In this document: in pieces, positions 1 to 8,964 of the stretch | Layout: the number at the start of each line of letters is the position of its first letter | How positions within the stretch are numbered: position 1 is the stretch's first letter | Position numbers and translations under genes: made by a program | The notes under the pieces: generated by a model | What the model was told of the DNA's origin: nothing | The model's database searches: none | Seen by the model: the letters and a program-made list of their open reading frames with translations, nothing else | Origin: JBDTES01 sp039922435 | GTDB lineage: Bacteria > Patescibacteriota > Saccharimonadia > Saccharimonadales > UBA4665 | Reading direction: 5' to 3' | Length of the DNA: 64,000 bases | Assembly: GCA_039922435.1 (NCBI GenBank) | Contig: JBDTES010000001.1 | Span: 1 to 64,000, forward strand

Positions 1-285
1 TTTACCCCGCTTATTGCTACTTATTAAGGTATGCATAATAGTGTTATAGCGATATTCGTGCGACATCAGTAAGATAGCAACGACAGCGCCAAAAACCATA
101 AATCTAAGCGCCTCAGTAACTTCGGTGGAAAACAAGTTTGGATTTTGTAGTTCTGCCGGTGTTAGCCGCCAACCCTCTATATAAAAGGAAATAAACGTCA
201 CCAGTGCCGCAACTAACACTGTAATGATATAGGTTGAACGGATGGTTGAGAGCTTACGAAACTCAGATTTTAAAGCCGGTATCAT
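1..285 (-). CDS. ABC-2 type transporter permease, partial (C-terminus outside window)
   Basis: The first 95 codons of a membrane protein run off the left edge. The N-terminus is a short cytoplasmic stretch (MIPALKSEFRKLSTIRSTY) followed by a hydrophobic helix at about residues 20-38, a polar loop, and a second helix at about 70-85. This matches the ABC-2 permease pattern seen after an ATPase of this class. Its ATG overlaps the stop codon of the upstream ATPase gene in an ATGA junction, so the two are translationally coupled and probably form one exporter. The substrate cannot be told from sequence. The pairing is inferred from the overlap and the N-terminal topology. Confidence 0.7.
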   Translation of the reverse strand, partial: MIPALKSEFRKLSTIRSTYIITVLVAALVTFISFYIEGWRLTPAELQNPNLFSTEVTEALRFMVFGAVVAILLMSHEYRYNTIMHTLISSNKRGK

Positions 286-1190
286 TTCTTAGATCCTTCC
301 TGACCAGCAAATTCTTCAGAACCCTCAGTCAGGTTTAAAAAGACATCTTCCAGTGAAGCTGATAATTTAGAAAGTTCATAAATTGGGACGTTTGATTCGT
401 AAGCTATCTTACCAATTTCGTTAGTGCTAGCCCCAGTTATCTTCAAACCTTTATCCAAGCTTTCGACCGTAAATCGACCACCGATTACTCGCTTCAGGAC
501 CGAAAGTTTGGGTGAGCGCACAAATACGCCAGAGCCAGTGCTGCTAGCGATTAAATCGATCATAGAAGTCTCGGCTATCATTTTGCCCTTACCAATTACG
601 ACGACGTTATCGGCCATCAGCTGCATTTCGCTGAGTAAGTGACTTGATACGAATACGGCATTACCAGCATCAGCGTAATCACTCAAGAATTTACGCAGCC
701 AAGCCACGCCCTCTGGGTCTAGTCCATTAGCCGGCTCATCAAGTATCAGGTATTTTGGCTGGCCTAAAATAGCGGCCGCAATACCCAAGCGCTGACTCAT
801 ACCCAAGCTAAACTTACCAGGAGCTCGCTTAGCAACTTCACTTAGCCCAACTGTCTCCAGCGCCTCATCAACCCGCGCCAAAGCTATACCACCAGCGTCG
901 GCTAGTACTTTTAAGTGATTGCGGGCGCTGCGGGTCGGATGAAAAGCTTTGGCCTCTAGTAAGGTCCCGACTACTTTGGATGGACGGGCGTAGCTATGCA
1001 ACGGCTTACCATCAAATGTGGTCTTACCGCTGCCGTTATCTAGTCCCAGCATCAGACGCATAGTAGTCGATTTGCCAGCACCATTAGGCCCCAAAAAGCC
1101 GGTGACCTTGCCTGTCTCGACAGTAAAGGAAATATCGTTAACTGCCAGCTTCTTTTGATATTTTTTGCTTAGATGCTCGACTTTAATCAT
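282..1190 (-). CDS. ABC transporter ATP-binding protein
   Basis: Cytoplasmic ATPase subunit of an ABC exporter, 302 aa. Visible motifs are Walker A GPNGAGKST near residue 34, an LGMSQR signature near 129, Walker B YLILDEPANGLD near 148, and the H-loop SSHLL near 182. The C-terminal 90 residues form the regulatory tail common in the bacitracin/lantibiotic-type and gliding-type exporters. It is coupled by a 4-nt overlap to a permease gene at the window edge. The short gap upstream to the purine permease gene suggests a separate transcript. The family call is firm. The exported compound is unknown. Confidence 0.93.
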   Translation of the reverse strand: MIKVEHLSKKYQKKLAVNDISFTVETGKVTGFLGPNGAGKSTTMRLMLGLDNGSGKTTFDGKPLHSYARPSKVVGTLLEAKAFHPTRSARNHLKVLADAGGIALARVDEALETVGLSEVAKRAPGKFSLGMSQRLGIAAAILGQPKYLILDEPANGLDPEGVAWLRKFLSDYADAGNAVFVSSHLLSEMQLMADNVVVIGKGKMIAETSMIDLIASSTGSGVFVRSPKLSVLKRVIGGRFTVESLDKGLKITGASTNEIGKIAYESNVPIYELSKLSASLEDVFLNLTEGSEEFAGQEGSKK

Positions 1191-1268
1191 ACCTATTCAG
1201 TATAACCTGCTTCTCAACCTCAAACTACCCCTGTTCGATTTTTTTATACAGTAAGCTCACTTAGGCTA

Positions 1269-2729
1269 TTAAATACCCACACCTAGTAGGTGCTCAATCG
1301 GTGAGAGGAAGAAGTAGATCAGAAAAATCGCTGCAATCGTAATTATCAGCCAGTGAGTCTTACGAAATTTACCGTTAACTGTCCGAATTAGAACGTAGGC
1401 GATTACCGCTGCACCGATGCCGTTAGTAATTGAGTAGGTAAACGGCATCAGAATTATAGCCAGAAAAGCCGGTATGGCCACTTCGTAGTCTAACCAATCA
1501 ATGTCTCGTACCCTTGAGGCTAATAGAAACCCAACGATAATCAACGCTGGAGCCGCCGCCTGCGCTGGCACGATAGTAGTTAAGGGGGTCAAAAATAGCG
1601 CGATAACAAACAGTAGAGCGGTTACTACGCTAGCCAGGCCCGTCCGGGCGCCCTCACCAACACCAGCCGCCGATTCAATAAAAGCCGTGTTTGACGAAGC
1701 CGAACCAACGCCTCCAGCCACAGCTGCCAAACCATCAATAAATAGTGCTCGGTTAATAACTGGCAACCGACCTTTTTTATCAACTAGTCCAGCCTCGTTT
1801 GAAACACCGATAATAGTGCCCATAGCATCAAAGAAGTCCGACAGAAATAGCGTGAATATAAATACGATGGCCGTTACAACGCCAGCCTGGGCAAAGCCTC
1901 CAAATAAGCTAAAATGGCCGATCAAGCTAAAATCAGGTGCTCCGATAATGTGATGCGGAATCGACGGCGTTACCGTACCCCAGTTAGCAACCTTAGCAAC
2001 CGCATTAATAACGACAGCTAAGATCGTCGAGGCAACGATTCCAATTAGAATACCGCCCTTGACCTTCTTAGCCACCAAAACCACCATCAGTAGTAGCCCA
2101 AAGCAAAAAACAAAGACCGGCCAGCCGCTAAGCATACCAGTCGCACCTAGTTGAACTGGCGTCGCTAAGCTCTTCGGAATAGTCACAAAGCCAGAATCGA
2201 CTAGGCCAATAAAGGCAATAAACAGACCAATACCAACCGAAATAGCCTGTTTGAGTGCCATTGGTATGGCCTCCATAATCGATTTTCGAAGACCCGTTAC
2301 CACCAATACACAAATAATAATTCCTTCAAATACTACCAGACCCATGGCACTAGGCCAGCTCATCGTCGGTGCTATCTGATAAGCCAGTACACCGTTTAGC
2401 GCCAGACCAGCGGCCACCGCTAGCGGTAAGTTAGCCCCCAACCCCATCATAGCCGTCATAATGGCGGCAATTAGAGCGGTCGCAGTGGTTATAGCAGCCA
2501 CGCTCAGGTGATTTCCATTAATATCGACTCCGCCAGCTAAGATTATCGGGTTCAGCACGATAATATAGGCCATTGCAAAGAACGTTACTAAACCACCACG
2601 GATCTCGCGCTCAAAAGTACTGCCACGCGCCTTTATATGAAAAAATCCTTCTATGCGTTGCACAAAAGAATTCGGATTACCCTTATTTGAGCCAATTGGT
2701 TTTTTTAGCGCACCTGCTTTGGTTGCCAT
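1269..2729 (-). CDS. NCS2-family purine permease (AzgA/PbuG-like)
   Basis: Inner-membrane nucleobase transporter, 486 aa from the chosen start, with about 12-14 hydrophobic segments. The stretch SNTAFIESAAGVGEGARTG near the last third is the AzgA/PbuG-type signature of guanine/hypoxanthine permeases, and the N-terminal GGLVTFFAMAYIIVLNPIIL segment is typical of the same branch. A longer reading frame reaches 2762, but a strong Shine-Dalgarno (GGGGAGG) lies 5 nt before the ATG at 2729, so that start is preferred. Purine uptake fits the reduced nucleotide synthesis of Patescibacteria. The exact base transported is inferred. Confidence 0.9.
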   Translation of the reverse strand: MATKAGALKKPIGSNKGNPNSFVQRIEGFFHIKARGSTFEREIRGGLVTFFAMAYIIVLNPIILAGGVDINGNHLSVAAITTATALIAAIMTAMMGLGANLPLAVAAGLALNGVLAYQIAPTMSWPSAMGLVVFEGIIICVLVVTGLRKSIMEAIPMALKQAISVGIGLFIAFIGLVDSGFVTIPKSLATPVQLGATGMLSGWPVFVFCFGLLLMVVLVAKKVKGGILIGIVASTILAVVINAVAKVANWGTVTPSIPHHIIGAPDFSLIGHFSLFGGFAQAGVVTAIVFIFTLFLSDFFDAMGTIIGVSNEAGLVDKKGRLPVINRALFIDGLAAVAGGVGSASSNTAFIESAAGVGEGARTGLASVVTALLFVIALFLTPLTTIVPAQAAAPALIIVGFLLASRVRDIDWLDYEVAIPAFLAIILMPFTYSITNGIGAAVIAYVLIRTVNGKFRKTHWLIITIAAIFLIYFFLSPIEHLLGVGI

Positions 2730-2774
2730 CGTAACCTCCCCTTTATAAGCAGATTCTATCACAGACGGTTGTAT

Positions 2775-3758
2775 TTATGAGCTATGTAGAATATGCAACA
2801 GTTCGTCTGTGGTACTAGCTGCCATCAACTGCTCACGGAGTTCTTTGGCTCCATCAAAATCACTAACATAAACTTTGCAGAACTTATTCAGAGTCTTAAT
2901 GTTACGCTCGCCCTCCTGCCAAGTCTCGGCGAAAAGCTCAACTTGCCGCCTATAAAGCGCCAGCCGTTCGTCTCGACCAATACTTGGCCACGGGCTATCC
3001 GTAGCAAAGGCATACGGATCGTGGAAAACGCCACGACCAATCATAATTCCATCCAGACCGAATTTTTTGACCAGCTCGAGCCCCTCGGCTCGGTTCTCGA
3101 CATCACCATTGCCAACTACTAATGTTTCTGGCGCCAGTTTATCGCGTAGCTTTACGACTTCACCAATTGCGTCCCAGTGAGCTGAAACTTTACTCATTTC
3201 TTTGCGGGTTCGGCCATGCATGGTTAGCATTGCCAAGTTGTGCCCAAGCAAAAACTCTGTCCAGCTCATATCGATGGCTGAAAAGCCCAGCCTAGTCTTG
3301 ACACCGACAGGTAGTTTACCGGCCGCACCATCTTGGGTTGCTTTGATGATTTCGCTAGCTAGTGGTCGGTTATTAATCAGCGCACTACAAACACCAGAAT
3401 TAACTTCGCTCTTGGCTGGGCAACCCATATTCAAGTCAATCCCAACAAAGTTACTGCCATCCGGCAGCCCAAGCTCACGGGCAAAGGTGCCATCGACAAT
3501 CTGCTGGGCAGTCTTATAAAAGTTTCCCGGAGTTTTGCCCCAAATATGAGCTACCAGCCTAGTTTCTGGCTCGATAAAACGGAGCTTACGTTCTAGCTTC
3601 GGCCGGCCAACACTCTGCAAACCATCAACGTTAGTAAACTCGGTAAAAAATAAGTCTGGTGGCGCCGTACTCTTAACAATCTGTCGAAAGACGGTGTCAG
3701 TAACATCATCCATCGGCGCCAACACAAAAAATGGCTTTGGTAAATCTCTATAGTTCAT
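2775..3758 (-). CDS. dus: tRNA-dihydrouridine synthase
   Basis: FMN-dependent TIM-barrel enzyme that reduces uridine to dihydrouridine in the tRNA D-loop, 327 aa. Diagnostic stretches are LAPMDDVTDTVFR near residue 13, DLNMGCPAKS near 110 (the GCP motif carries the catalytic cysteine of the family), TRLGF near 155, LTMHGRTRKEM near 180, and GNGDVENR and DGIMIGRGVFHDPYAF for FMN-phosphate binding. Length is normal for the family. It lies just downstream of the 3' end of the divergent 3834 gene and upstream of the permease. Which Dus subtype (A/B/C) it is cannot be said. Confidence 0.93.
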   Translation of the reverse strand: MNYRDLPKPFFVLAPMDDVTDTVFRQIVKSTAPPDLFFTEFTNVDGLQSVGRPKLERKLRFIEPETRLVAHIWGKTPGNFYKTAQQIVDGTFARELGLPDGSNFVGIDLNMGCPAKSEVNSGVCSALINNRPLASEIIKATQDGAAGKLPVGVKTRLGFSAIDMSWTEFLLGHNLAMLTMHGRTRKEMSKVSAHWDAIGEVVKLRDKLAPETLVVGNGDVENRAEGLELVKKFGLDGIMIGRGVFHDPYAFATDSPWPSIGRDERLALYRRQVELFAETWQEGERNIKTLNKFCKVYVSDFDGAKELREQLMAASTTDELLHILHSS

Positions 3759-3821
3759 AATCTTTACCCTATTTTACCACCTAAATATAATCTAACCACT
3801 AGCTACAGGCCAGCTGTAAGT

Positions 3822-3827
3822 TATACT
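3822..3827 (+). promoter_or_regulatory. -10 box (TATACT), leaderless-type
   Basis: TATACT lies 6 nt before the ATG at 3834. Transcription would begin at or next to the A of the start codon, and no Shine-Dalgarno is present. Confidence 0.5.
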
Positions 3828-3833
3828 TTTGAT

Positions 3834-4772
3834 ATGGCTATTAACAGCGATAAATCTAAATTAGATATTCTACTAATCGGTAGCGGCGTCATTGACTCAG
3901 TCTATGCCACTCAATTTGCTCTATCTGGCCACAATATCCACCTACTAAACTATGGGCCACGCGAGCATGACTTGCAGGCAAATGGTCTAATAATTAAAGA
4001 CATAAGTACTGGCAAAACCGAAAAGGTAGCTGTGCAAATCGTACAGAGTCTATCCGACCGAGTCTTTGGCCTAGTAATAGTAGCTGTGCAGGCTACTCAA
4101 TTAAGCTCAGTCTTCCCAATGCTTGGTCAATTATCCGGCCAGCCTCATGTCGTAATCTTCGGTAATAATCCAGATGGTCATAAACTCATACCAAAGGAAC
4201 TGTCGGGTAGTACTCAACTAGCCTTTCCCGGTGTATCGGGCAGTATTCAAGATGGTGTTGTCAAATACGTGCACATCAAACAGCAATCTACAGCGCTTGA
4301 GGGCTCCCAGTCGCCAATAAACCAAACTATCCATCAAGTTTTAAATAACCACGGTTTTATAGTACAAGATATCGATGATATGGACGGCTGGCTATCGCAC
4401 CACGCAGTCTTCATTAGCTGTATTTCAGTGGCCATTTTGCGCGCAAACGGTGATGCTACAAAACTCGGTCAAGATAAGCCCAGACTAAAACTGATGTGTA
4501 AAGCTATTGAAGAAGGTTTTTACTTATTAAAATCGAAAGGTACCGGCGGTGCACCACACAATCTGGCGGTGCTGCACAGCCATTGGCTACGCCTGGTCGC
4601 CGTTGCGTACTGGAAAAAGGTAATGCTCTCCCCTAACGGAGAACTCTACTTTGCCACCCATGCTCGCCACGCCCCCGAAGAAATATCTATGCTTAGCCGT
4701 TGGGTACTTAATCAAACTACTAGGAACAACGAGATGACACCACATTTACAACAGCTCTTAAATAATCAGTAA
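3834..4772 (+). CDS. PanE/ApbA-like ketopantoate reductase family protein
   Basis: A 312-aa NAD(P)-dependent dehydrogenase-like protein. The N-terminal Rossmann fold is clear: the nucleotide-binding loop reads IGSGVIDSVYATQFALSG at about residues 16-33, with VI-D in place of the usual IG. The second half is helical, as in 6-phosphogluconate/ketopantoate reductase C-terminal domains. The family normally reduces 2-dehydropantoate to pantoate, but no other pantothenate gene is nearby and the loop is atypical, so the substrate is uncertain. It stands alone between oppositely oriented genes, with a -10 box directly before the ATG. Confidence 0.7.
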   Translation: MAINSDKSKLDILLIGSGVIDSVYATQFALSGHNIHLLNYGPREHDLQANGLIIKDISTGKTEKVAVQIVQSLSDRVFGLVIVAVQATQLSSVFPMLGQLSGQPHVVIFGNNPDGHKLIPKELSGSTQLAFPGVSGSIQDGVVKYVHIKQQSTALEGSQSPINQTIHQVLNNHGFIVQDIDDMDGWLSHHAVFISCISVAILRANGDATKLGQDKPRLKLMCKAIEEGFYLLKSKGTGGAPHNLAVLHSHWLRLVAVAYWKKVMLSPNGELYFATHARHAPEEISMLSRWVLNQTTRNNEMTPHLQQLLNNQ

Positions 4773-4913
4773 ATCCCAGAACATATTTTCTATGTACAAA
4801 ATAAAGTCTCGAATTAAAAACGCTATCTATTTATGGCTATACAAAGATGGTTTCGGTAAATTTATATACCGCATGAAACTAGTCTACTGTACCGTCAGGG
4901 TTCCAGCCTGTTA

Positions 4914-5405
4914 TTACATGTAGTCTATATAACGTAAAGGTCGCATATTGGGCTCAGCAACAGAACTCTTAATACGTGAACGAACCCGTTTATTGTCTGG
5001 TGCAACTCTGCGCATACCAGCTTGAACCACGGCCAGATTATGGCTCATCCCGCCTGACTCTAGTTTAGCAATTCTATTCATAGCAGAACCCCTGCGTCTA
5101 GCCATTATCTTGGCTAATGTTTCAAGAGATACAGGAACTACATCATCATCAACAACACCATCCTCATCCGCATCAGCTTGCCTATCTGGATAAATACCTG
5201 GATCCTGGTCTGGTTGAGAAACTAAAGGTTGTAGTGGCTTACTGACAGTAACAGAAACTGTCTCTTCGGGTCCCATGAGCTTTCGAACCATATAAGAAGA
5301 AAAACCGCCGTTATCGAGCGCCTCTTCACGAGCCGCTCGGCCAAAATTTATTGGGGGATCTTCTTGATTGCCCGTGAATATCGGATATTCATGACCTTGT
5401 GTCAT
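4914..5405 (-). CDS. hypothetical protein, 163 aa, acidic linker and basic C-terminus
   Basis: Not recognised. From the ATG at 5405 the protein begins MTQGHEYPIFTGNQEDPP, has an acidic Asp-rich middle (DRQADADEDGVVDDDVV), then a basic part with MARRRGSAMNRIAKLES and VRSRIKSSV. No signal peptide or membrane helix is present. A longer frame to 5510 exists, but the promoter TTGTAA-17-TATAAC ends 6 nt before the 5405 ATG, which decides the start. Composition suggests a soluble, partly disordered protein, possibly nucleic-acid binding because of the basic tail. That function is a guess. Confidence 0.55.
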   Translation of the reverse strand: MTQGHEYPIFTGNQEDPPINFGRAAREEALDNGGFSSYMVRKLMGPEETVSVTVSKPLQPLVSQPDQDPGIYPDRQADADEDGVVDDDVVPVSLETLAKIMARRRGSAMNRIAKLESGGMSHNLAVVQAGMRRVAPDNKRVRSRIKSSVAEPNMRPLRYIDYM

Positions 5406-5411
5406 AGCTAA

Positions 5412-5440
5412 GTTATACCACGAAATGCTTATATTTACAA
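5412..5440 (-). promoter_or_regulatory. sigma-70-type promoter of the 4914-5405 gene
   Basis: Reading the minus strand, TTGTAA at 5440-5435, a 17-nt spacer and an extended -10 TGGTATAAC (TATAAC at 5417-5412). Only 6 nt separate the -10 from the ATG, so the mRNA is predicted to be leaderless. Confidence 0.6.
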
Positions 5441-5458
5441 GATACCCCCCAAGAAGGG

Positions 5459-6577
5459 TTACTCCCAGCGGAAGACACGGAAGGCTATAACGTAGATTAT
5501 TAGGCACCAAACCGCCATGATAGCTAACTGGGGACCGAGATCGAGCAATGACTTGCCCTCGGATAGAATCAAACGAGCCCCATCAATCACTGGAGTTAGT
5601 GGCAAAAAGCCAGTAATGCCCTGTAACCATTCCGGCATCAAAAAACGGGGGAAGAACGTACCAGACAAGAACATTAGCGGAAAGACGATGATGTTACCCA
5701 GTGGTGCCGCTTGGCGCTCGTTCTTGGCCCAGCCACCCAGCGCGAGACCAATCCCTAGTATCATAACAATGCCAAATGCTAGAAACACGGCTAGCTCAAA
5801 GATATTGCCAACCACACTCAGGCGGAAAACAGCCACCGCAACCACAAACATCACAACTATAGACAAAAGGCCAGTTACCGCATTACTGAACATGTTAGCT
5901 AGGAAATACTGCCAAACCCGTAGCGGTGTGGTATGTAGCCGACGCAAAATACCCATCTTCTTGAGCTCCGGGAAAACGTTCATCGGCCCAAAAATGCCAG
6001 CACCCAAGATAGCGAAGCCCAATAACCCAGTAAATGTGTAATCGAAGGCCGATAGGCTGCGCTCATTGGTCTCCTGAGCTTTAACCGTGAATGGCGTCTC
6101 GGTTTTAACAAACTTGGCATTAATACCCTGAAATTCGGCTTGAAGTATCGAGGTCAGTGTCCGGGCAGCCTGCTCATTGTTTTGAGTATAGTGCACTATA
6201 GCTTGGCCAGAGGGGTACTGGGCGTTCACTTCGTTCCCGAAGTTAGGTGGCAACTCAATAGTTGCGTCTAGCTCACCTCGACTCATCTTTTCGTTAGCCT
6301 GCTTAAAGGTTGTGACCTCTCGGTTAACCTTAAGAGTCTTTTGACTGGACGATTCTGACTTATTAACAAAATCCTGAGCAAACTTAGAGTTAGACTCGTT
6401 AATAATAGCCACATTTAACGATACGTTAGAGGTACTACTGTTCAATGCCCCAAAAACAAACAAGAAGATTAATGGGAACAGAAAGGTAAAGAATAGGGCT
6501 AGGCGGTCGCGGAAAAGCCGCTTTAAGTTAACGACAAAAAATACCCAAACAGTAAATAGAGAGTTCTTAAGTTTCAT
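5459..6577 (-). CDS. ABC-2 type transporter permease
   Basis: A 372-aa membrane subunit of an ABC exporter. One helix near residues 20-45 (LALFFTFLFPLIFLFVFG) is followed by a large external domain to about residue 190, and then five to six helices to the C-terminus, including the ABC-2 block LLGFAILGAGIFGPMNVFPELKKMGILRRL and the PLMFLSGTFFP segment. This is the architecture of ABC-2 permeases of the drug, lipid or polymer export type (DrrB/YhgE-like). Its ATG overlaps the stop of the ATPase gene 6574-7341 by 4 nt. The substrate is unknown. Confidence 0.9.
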   Translation of the reverse strand: MKLKNSLFTVWVFFVVNLKRLFRDRLALFFTFLFPLIFLFVFGALNSSTSNVSLNVAIINESNSKFAQDFVNKSESSSQKTLKVNREVTTFKQANEKMSRGELDATIELPPNFGNEVNAQYPSGQAIVHYTQNNEQAARTLTSILQAEFQGINAKFVKTETPFTVKAQETNERSLSAFDYTFTGLLGFAILGAGIFGPMNVFPELKKMGILRRLHTTPLRVWQYFLANMFSNAVTGLLSIVVMFVVAVAVFRLSVVGNIFELAVFLAFGIVMILGIGLALGGWAKNERQAAPLGNIIVFPLMFLSGTFFPRFLMPEWLQGITGFLPLTPVIDGARLILSEGKSLLDLGPQLAIMAVWCLIIYVIAFRVFRWE

Positions 6578-7341
6578 ATATCAAGCCCCTTACCAGTCAT
6601 ATCGATAAAGACATCTTCTAGGTTAGCCTGTTCGACATGCTGGTTCTTCTTAAAACCACGGCTCAGAAGAGCTTTAATAAGGTTTTTAGGAGTATCAAGC
6701 GAGATAATCTTACCAGCGTCCATAATGGCAATTCGGTCACACAAAATTTCGGCTTCATCCATGTAGTGGGTCGTTAAAATAACGCTAATACCGCGGTCGC
6801 GAACTTCCTGGATAAGTTTCCATAAATTACGTCTAGCTTGTGGATCCAAACCGGTAGTTGGCTCGTCCAAAAAGAAGACTTTGGGGCTATGAACTAGGGC
6901 CGCGACAATCGAAAAACGCTGCTTTTGGCCACCAGATAGGTTCTCGACATAGCTATTAGCCTTGCTGCCAAGATTAACATCATCTAGAAACTTTTTTGGA
7001 TTAACTCTTTCACCATAGGCAGCAGCAAACATTTGGATGATTTCGGTCAATTTAGTTTTATCTTGAAAACCAGGGGTTTGGGGCTGGACACCGATCATGC
7101 CTCGGATTTTATATGGGTTCTTAGCTACATCTATGCCATTAATTGTAGCTGTACCACCATCTATCTCACGCAGCGTTTCAATCATCTCTAGGGTAGTTGT
7201 CTTGCCGGCACCATTAGGCCCTAGGATTCCAAAAACCTCGCCCTTCTTGACTTCAAAACTAATCCCATCGACAACCTTTTTGCCGTCATAAGATTTCTGG
7301 AGGTTTTTAACCCTCAGCACAACTTCACTTGTCATCGTCAT
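6574..7341 (-). CDS. ABC transporter ATP-binding protein
   Basis: A 255-aa ATPase partner of the adjacent permease. Motifs are Walker A GPNGAGKTT near residue 40, signature LSGGQKQR near 138, Walker B VFFLDEPTTGLDPQ near 160, and H-loop TTHYMDEAE near 193, typical of the DrrA-type drug/polymer exporters. Two ATGs two codons apart could start it: 7341 or 7335. A weak extended -10 (TGGTAATCT) abuts the first ATG, which would make the second (7335) the leaderless start. It forms a two-gene operon with 5459-6577. Confidence 0.92.
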   Translation of the reverse strand: MTMTSEVVLRVKNLQKSYDGKKVVDGISFEVKKGEVFGILGPNGAGKTTTLEMIETLREIDGGTATINGIDVAKNPYKIRGMIGVQPQTPGFQDKTKLTEIIQMFAAAYGERVNPKKFLDDVNLGSKANSYVENLSGGQKQRFSIVAALVHSPKVFFLDEPTTGLDPQARRNLWKLIQEVRDRGISVILTTHYMDEAEILCDRIAIMDAGKIISLDTPKNLIKALLSRGFKKNQHVEQANLEDVFIDMTGKGLDI

Positions 7342-7375
7342 AGATTACCAAATTACAGAGCTTCCGGTCAATAAA

Positions 7376-7404
7376 AAAACACCCCAGATAAACTGGGGTG
7401 TTTT
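7376..7404 (-). terminator. Rho-independent terminator
   Basis: The inverted repeat AAAACACCCCAG / CTGGGGTGTTTT closes a 5-nt loop and is followed on the minus strand by a run of T. It sits 17 nt after the stop of the small gene 7421-7621 and in front of the ABC operon. The repeat is symmetrical enough to work weakly in both directions. Confidence 0.85.
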
Positions 7405-7420
7405 AGAATCTCTCGTTAAC

Positions 7421-7621
7421 TTAAGCGGCGTTGCGCTTAACAGTCAAGAAACCATTTCGTGGGTTCTCGTTAACGCTGAAACCATCTGGTAAATCAGAAG
7501 CTTCTGGTCGTTCGTCCTTAGAAAAATAGTAAATAGTCTGTTCTTTGCCACCGCGTAAAACAACCTTCTTTGAATTCAGGTAGTAGGTTACACCTTTTGA
7601 GTTCGTGTGCTTATATGCCAT
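7421..7621 (-). CDS. small conserved hypothetical protein, 66 aa
   Basis: A 66-aa basic, Lys- and aromatic-rich protein beginning MAYKHTNSKGVTYYLNSKKV with a central IYYFSKDERPEASDLPDGF block. It has its own RBS (GAGGGGAAAAG before the ATG) and a strong terminator right after its stop, so it is an independent, probably well-expressed gene. From memory, proteins that look like this recur in Saccharibacteria and related Patescibacteria, but no function is known to me. The compact size and alternating beta-type pattern suggest a small folded domain. Confidence 0.75.
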   Translation of the reverse strand: MAYKHTNSKGVTYYLNSKKVVLRGGKEQTIYYFSKDERPEASDLPDGFSVNENPRNGFLTVKRNAA

Positions 7622-7910
7622 GATCTCTTTTCCCCTCGTTACTTAATGTTGGTACCCCTAACATACTCTTGGTCGATTTCCTTTGTCAACCCAATCTCTA
7701 GATAAGATACGATTATCGACCCCGTAGATTAGCCCCATATCGTCTATATCTCGATCTTAAATCAGGAATATCATTATAGTTATTTGCCCCTAAATCTGTA
7801 ATCTACCCTGAAGAAGTTCTCCACACCCAAAAAAGTAGTTGTTGCATATCATCACGCTTATGTATTACACTGGTGGAGTTAGTAAATTTATAAAAAAGGT
7901 GGACAATTTA

Positions 7911-8591
7911 ATGGATTTTCGACAAACTCCTCAACCTACCGCTAGGCCAGCCGCTATGGCAAGCCCTGATAGTAGCGTTGAAGCTCCTAGAAACAACGGG
8001 AAAGCTCACAAAAACGGTGGCAACAACGACAAGTGGGCTCGTATATCAAGTGGAATTGTACTAATCGGCGCAGCAATTTTGATTCTTCTAGCCGTCGTAG
8101 CTGTCGTGTTCATGAGTAATGGTGGTGATAATGAGCATAAGCTTGTTAATAAAGATAAGTATCAGGCAGTATTCTTAAACAATGGCCAAGTTTACTTCGG
8201 TCACGTTAACACGTTAAATAATAAGTACGTCGAGCTTACTGATATTTATTACTTGACCCAGAACAGTACTAGCGGTGGTGCCAATGCAACCACTGACGGT
8301 AACTACACACTAGTCAAGCTAGGTTGTCAGCAAATCCACGATCCATATGATCAGATGGTAATCAACCGTGACCAAGTTAGCTTCTGGGAAAACATCCAGA
8401 GCAACGGTAAGGTCACCAAGAGTATAGCCGACTTTAAGAAGCAAAATCCAAATGGTCCAGATTGCTCACAGGTTAGCAATCAGACTCAGGCTTCTGACAG
8501 CGCTAAAGCACAGAACGCCGCTGGGACAAACGGTCAACCAGCAGCAACACCGGTAGCTCCAACAGCACCAACCCAAAACGAAAAGAAATAG
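7911..8591 (+). CDS. single-pass membrane protein with external domain, 226 aa
   Basis: Not a recognised family. The cytoplasmic N-terminus (about 44 residues) is Pro/Ala/Asn-rich and disordered. A single helix at about residues 45-68 (IVLIGAAILILLAVVAVVFM) is followed by an external domain of about 100 residues with YQAVFLNNGQVYFGHVNTL, a repeating-strand look, and a low-complexity Ala/Thr/Pro tail. A similar YQAVFL.NGQVYFG pattern is frequent in Patescibacterial surface proteins. The frame is open from 7839, but AAAGGTGG before the ATG at 7911 selects that start. A terminator follows. Confidence 0.75.
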   Translation: MDFRQTPQPTARPAAMASPDSSVEAPRNNGKAHKNGGNNDKWARISSGIVLIGAAILILLAVVAVVFMSNGGDNEHKLVNKDKYQAVFLNNGQVYFGHVNTLNNKYVELTDIYYLTQNSTSGGANATTDGNYTLVKLGCQQIHDPYDQMVINRDQVSFWENIQSNGKVTKSIADFKKQNPNGPDCSQVSNQTQASDSAKAQNAAGTNGQPAATPVAPTAPTQNEKK

Positions 8592-8611
8592 TTAAATAAC
8601 GTTCACCTCAG

Positions 8612-8645
8612 AAAACCCGCTGGTCAAATATCAGTGGGTTTTTTG
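8612..8645 (+). terminator. Rho-independent terminator
   Basis: AAAACCCGCTG and CAGTGGGTTTTTT form a hairpin with a 9-nt loop and a T tract, 20 nt after the stop of the 7911-8591 gene. Confidence 0.85.
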
Positions 8646-8964
8646 GTTTTAGGACAACCTTCCCCACGAGTCAACCAGACTACTAGCTACTCTTTGGCAG
8701 TAATGAATTAGCCCTGATTATAAAACGCCTATTAATTCAGCCCTGCCTCGGTACCAGCTAACCCGGTATTTGAAGTACCTGCTCTCTGCGTTCTGTCAAT
8801 GTATATAGAGCACATATACGCCGCATCTGTCATATCCAATAGCTATAGTAGTATTATCTGCTATTTTCAGACCCACACGGGTTAGCGCTTACAGATTATA
8901 TAGTTTTGGAGTTAACCCAAGCCGCTTACGGATAGCCGCACCTAGTTATTCACAGTCGGGCTGA
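8646..8964. other. 319-bp intergenic region, no gene recognised
   Basis: Between two convergent genes. It holds no ORF with a plausible start and RBS, no tRNA-like fold and no clear terminator. A loose promoter-like pair (TTGGCA near 8694 and TTATAA near 8719, plus strand) exists, but no downstream product is evident. Confidence 0.5.

Noticed and set aside
1501..1953. Long antisense frames such as 1501-1953, 3202-3519, 5517-6041 and 57942-58427
   Set aside because: Low-complexity shadows of well-recognised genes on the other strand, without RBS or family features.
4792..4923. 43-aa plus-strand frame before the 4914 gene
   Set aside because: No RBS, no clear promoter, and it runs into the opposite gene's 3' end. 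Too little support.
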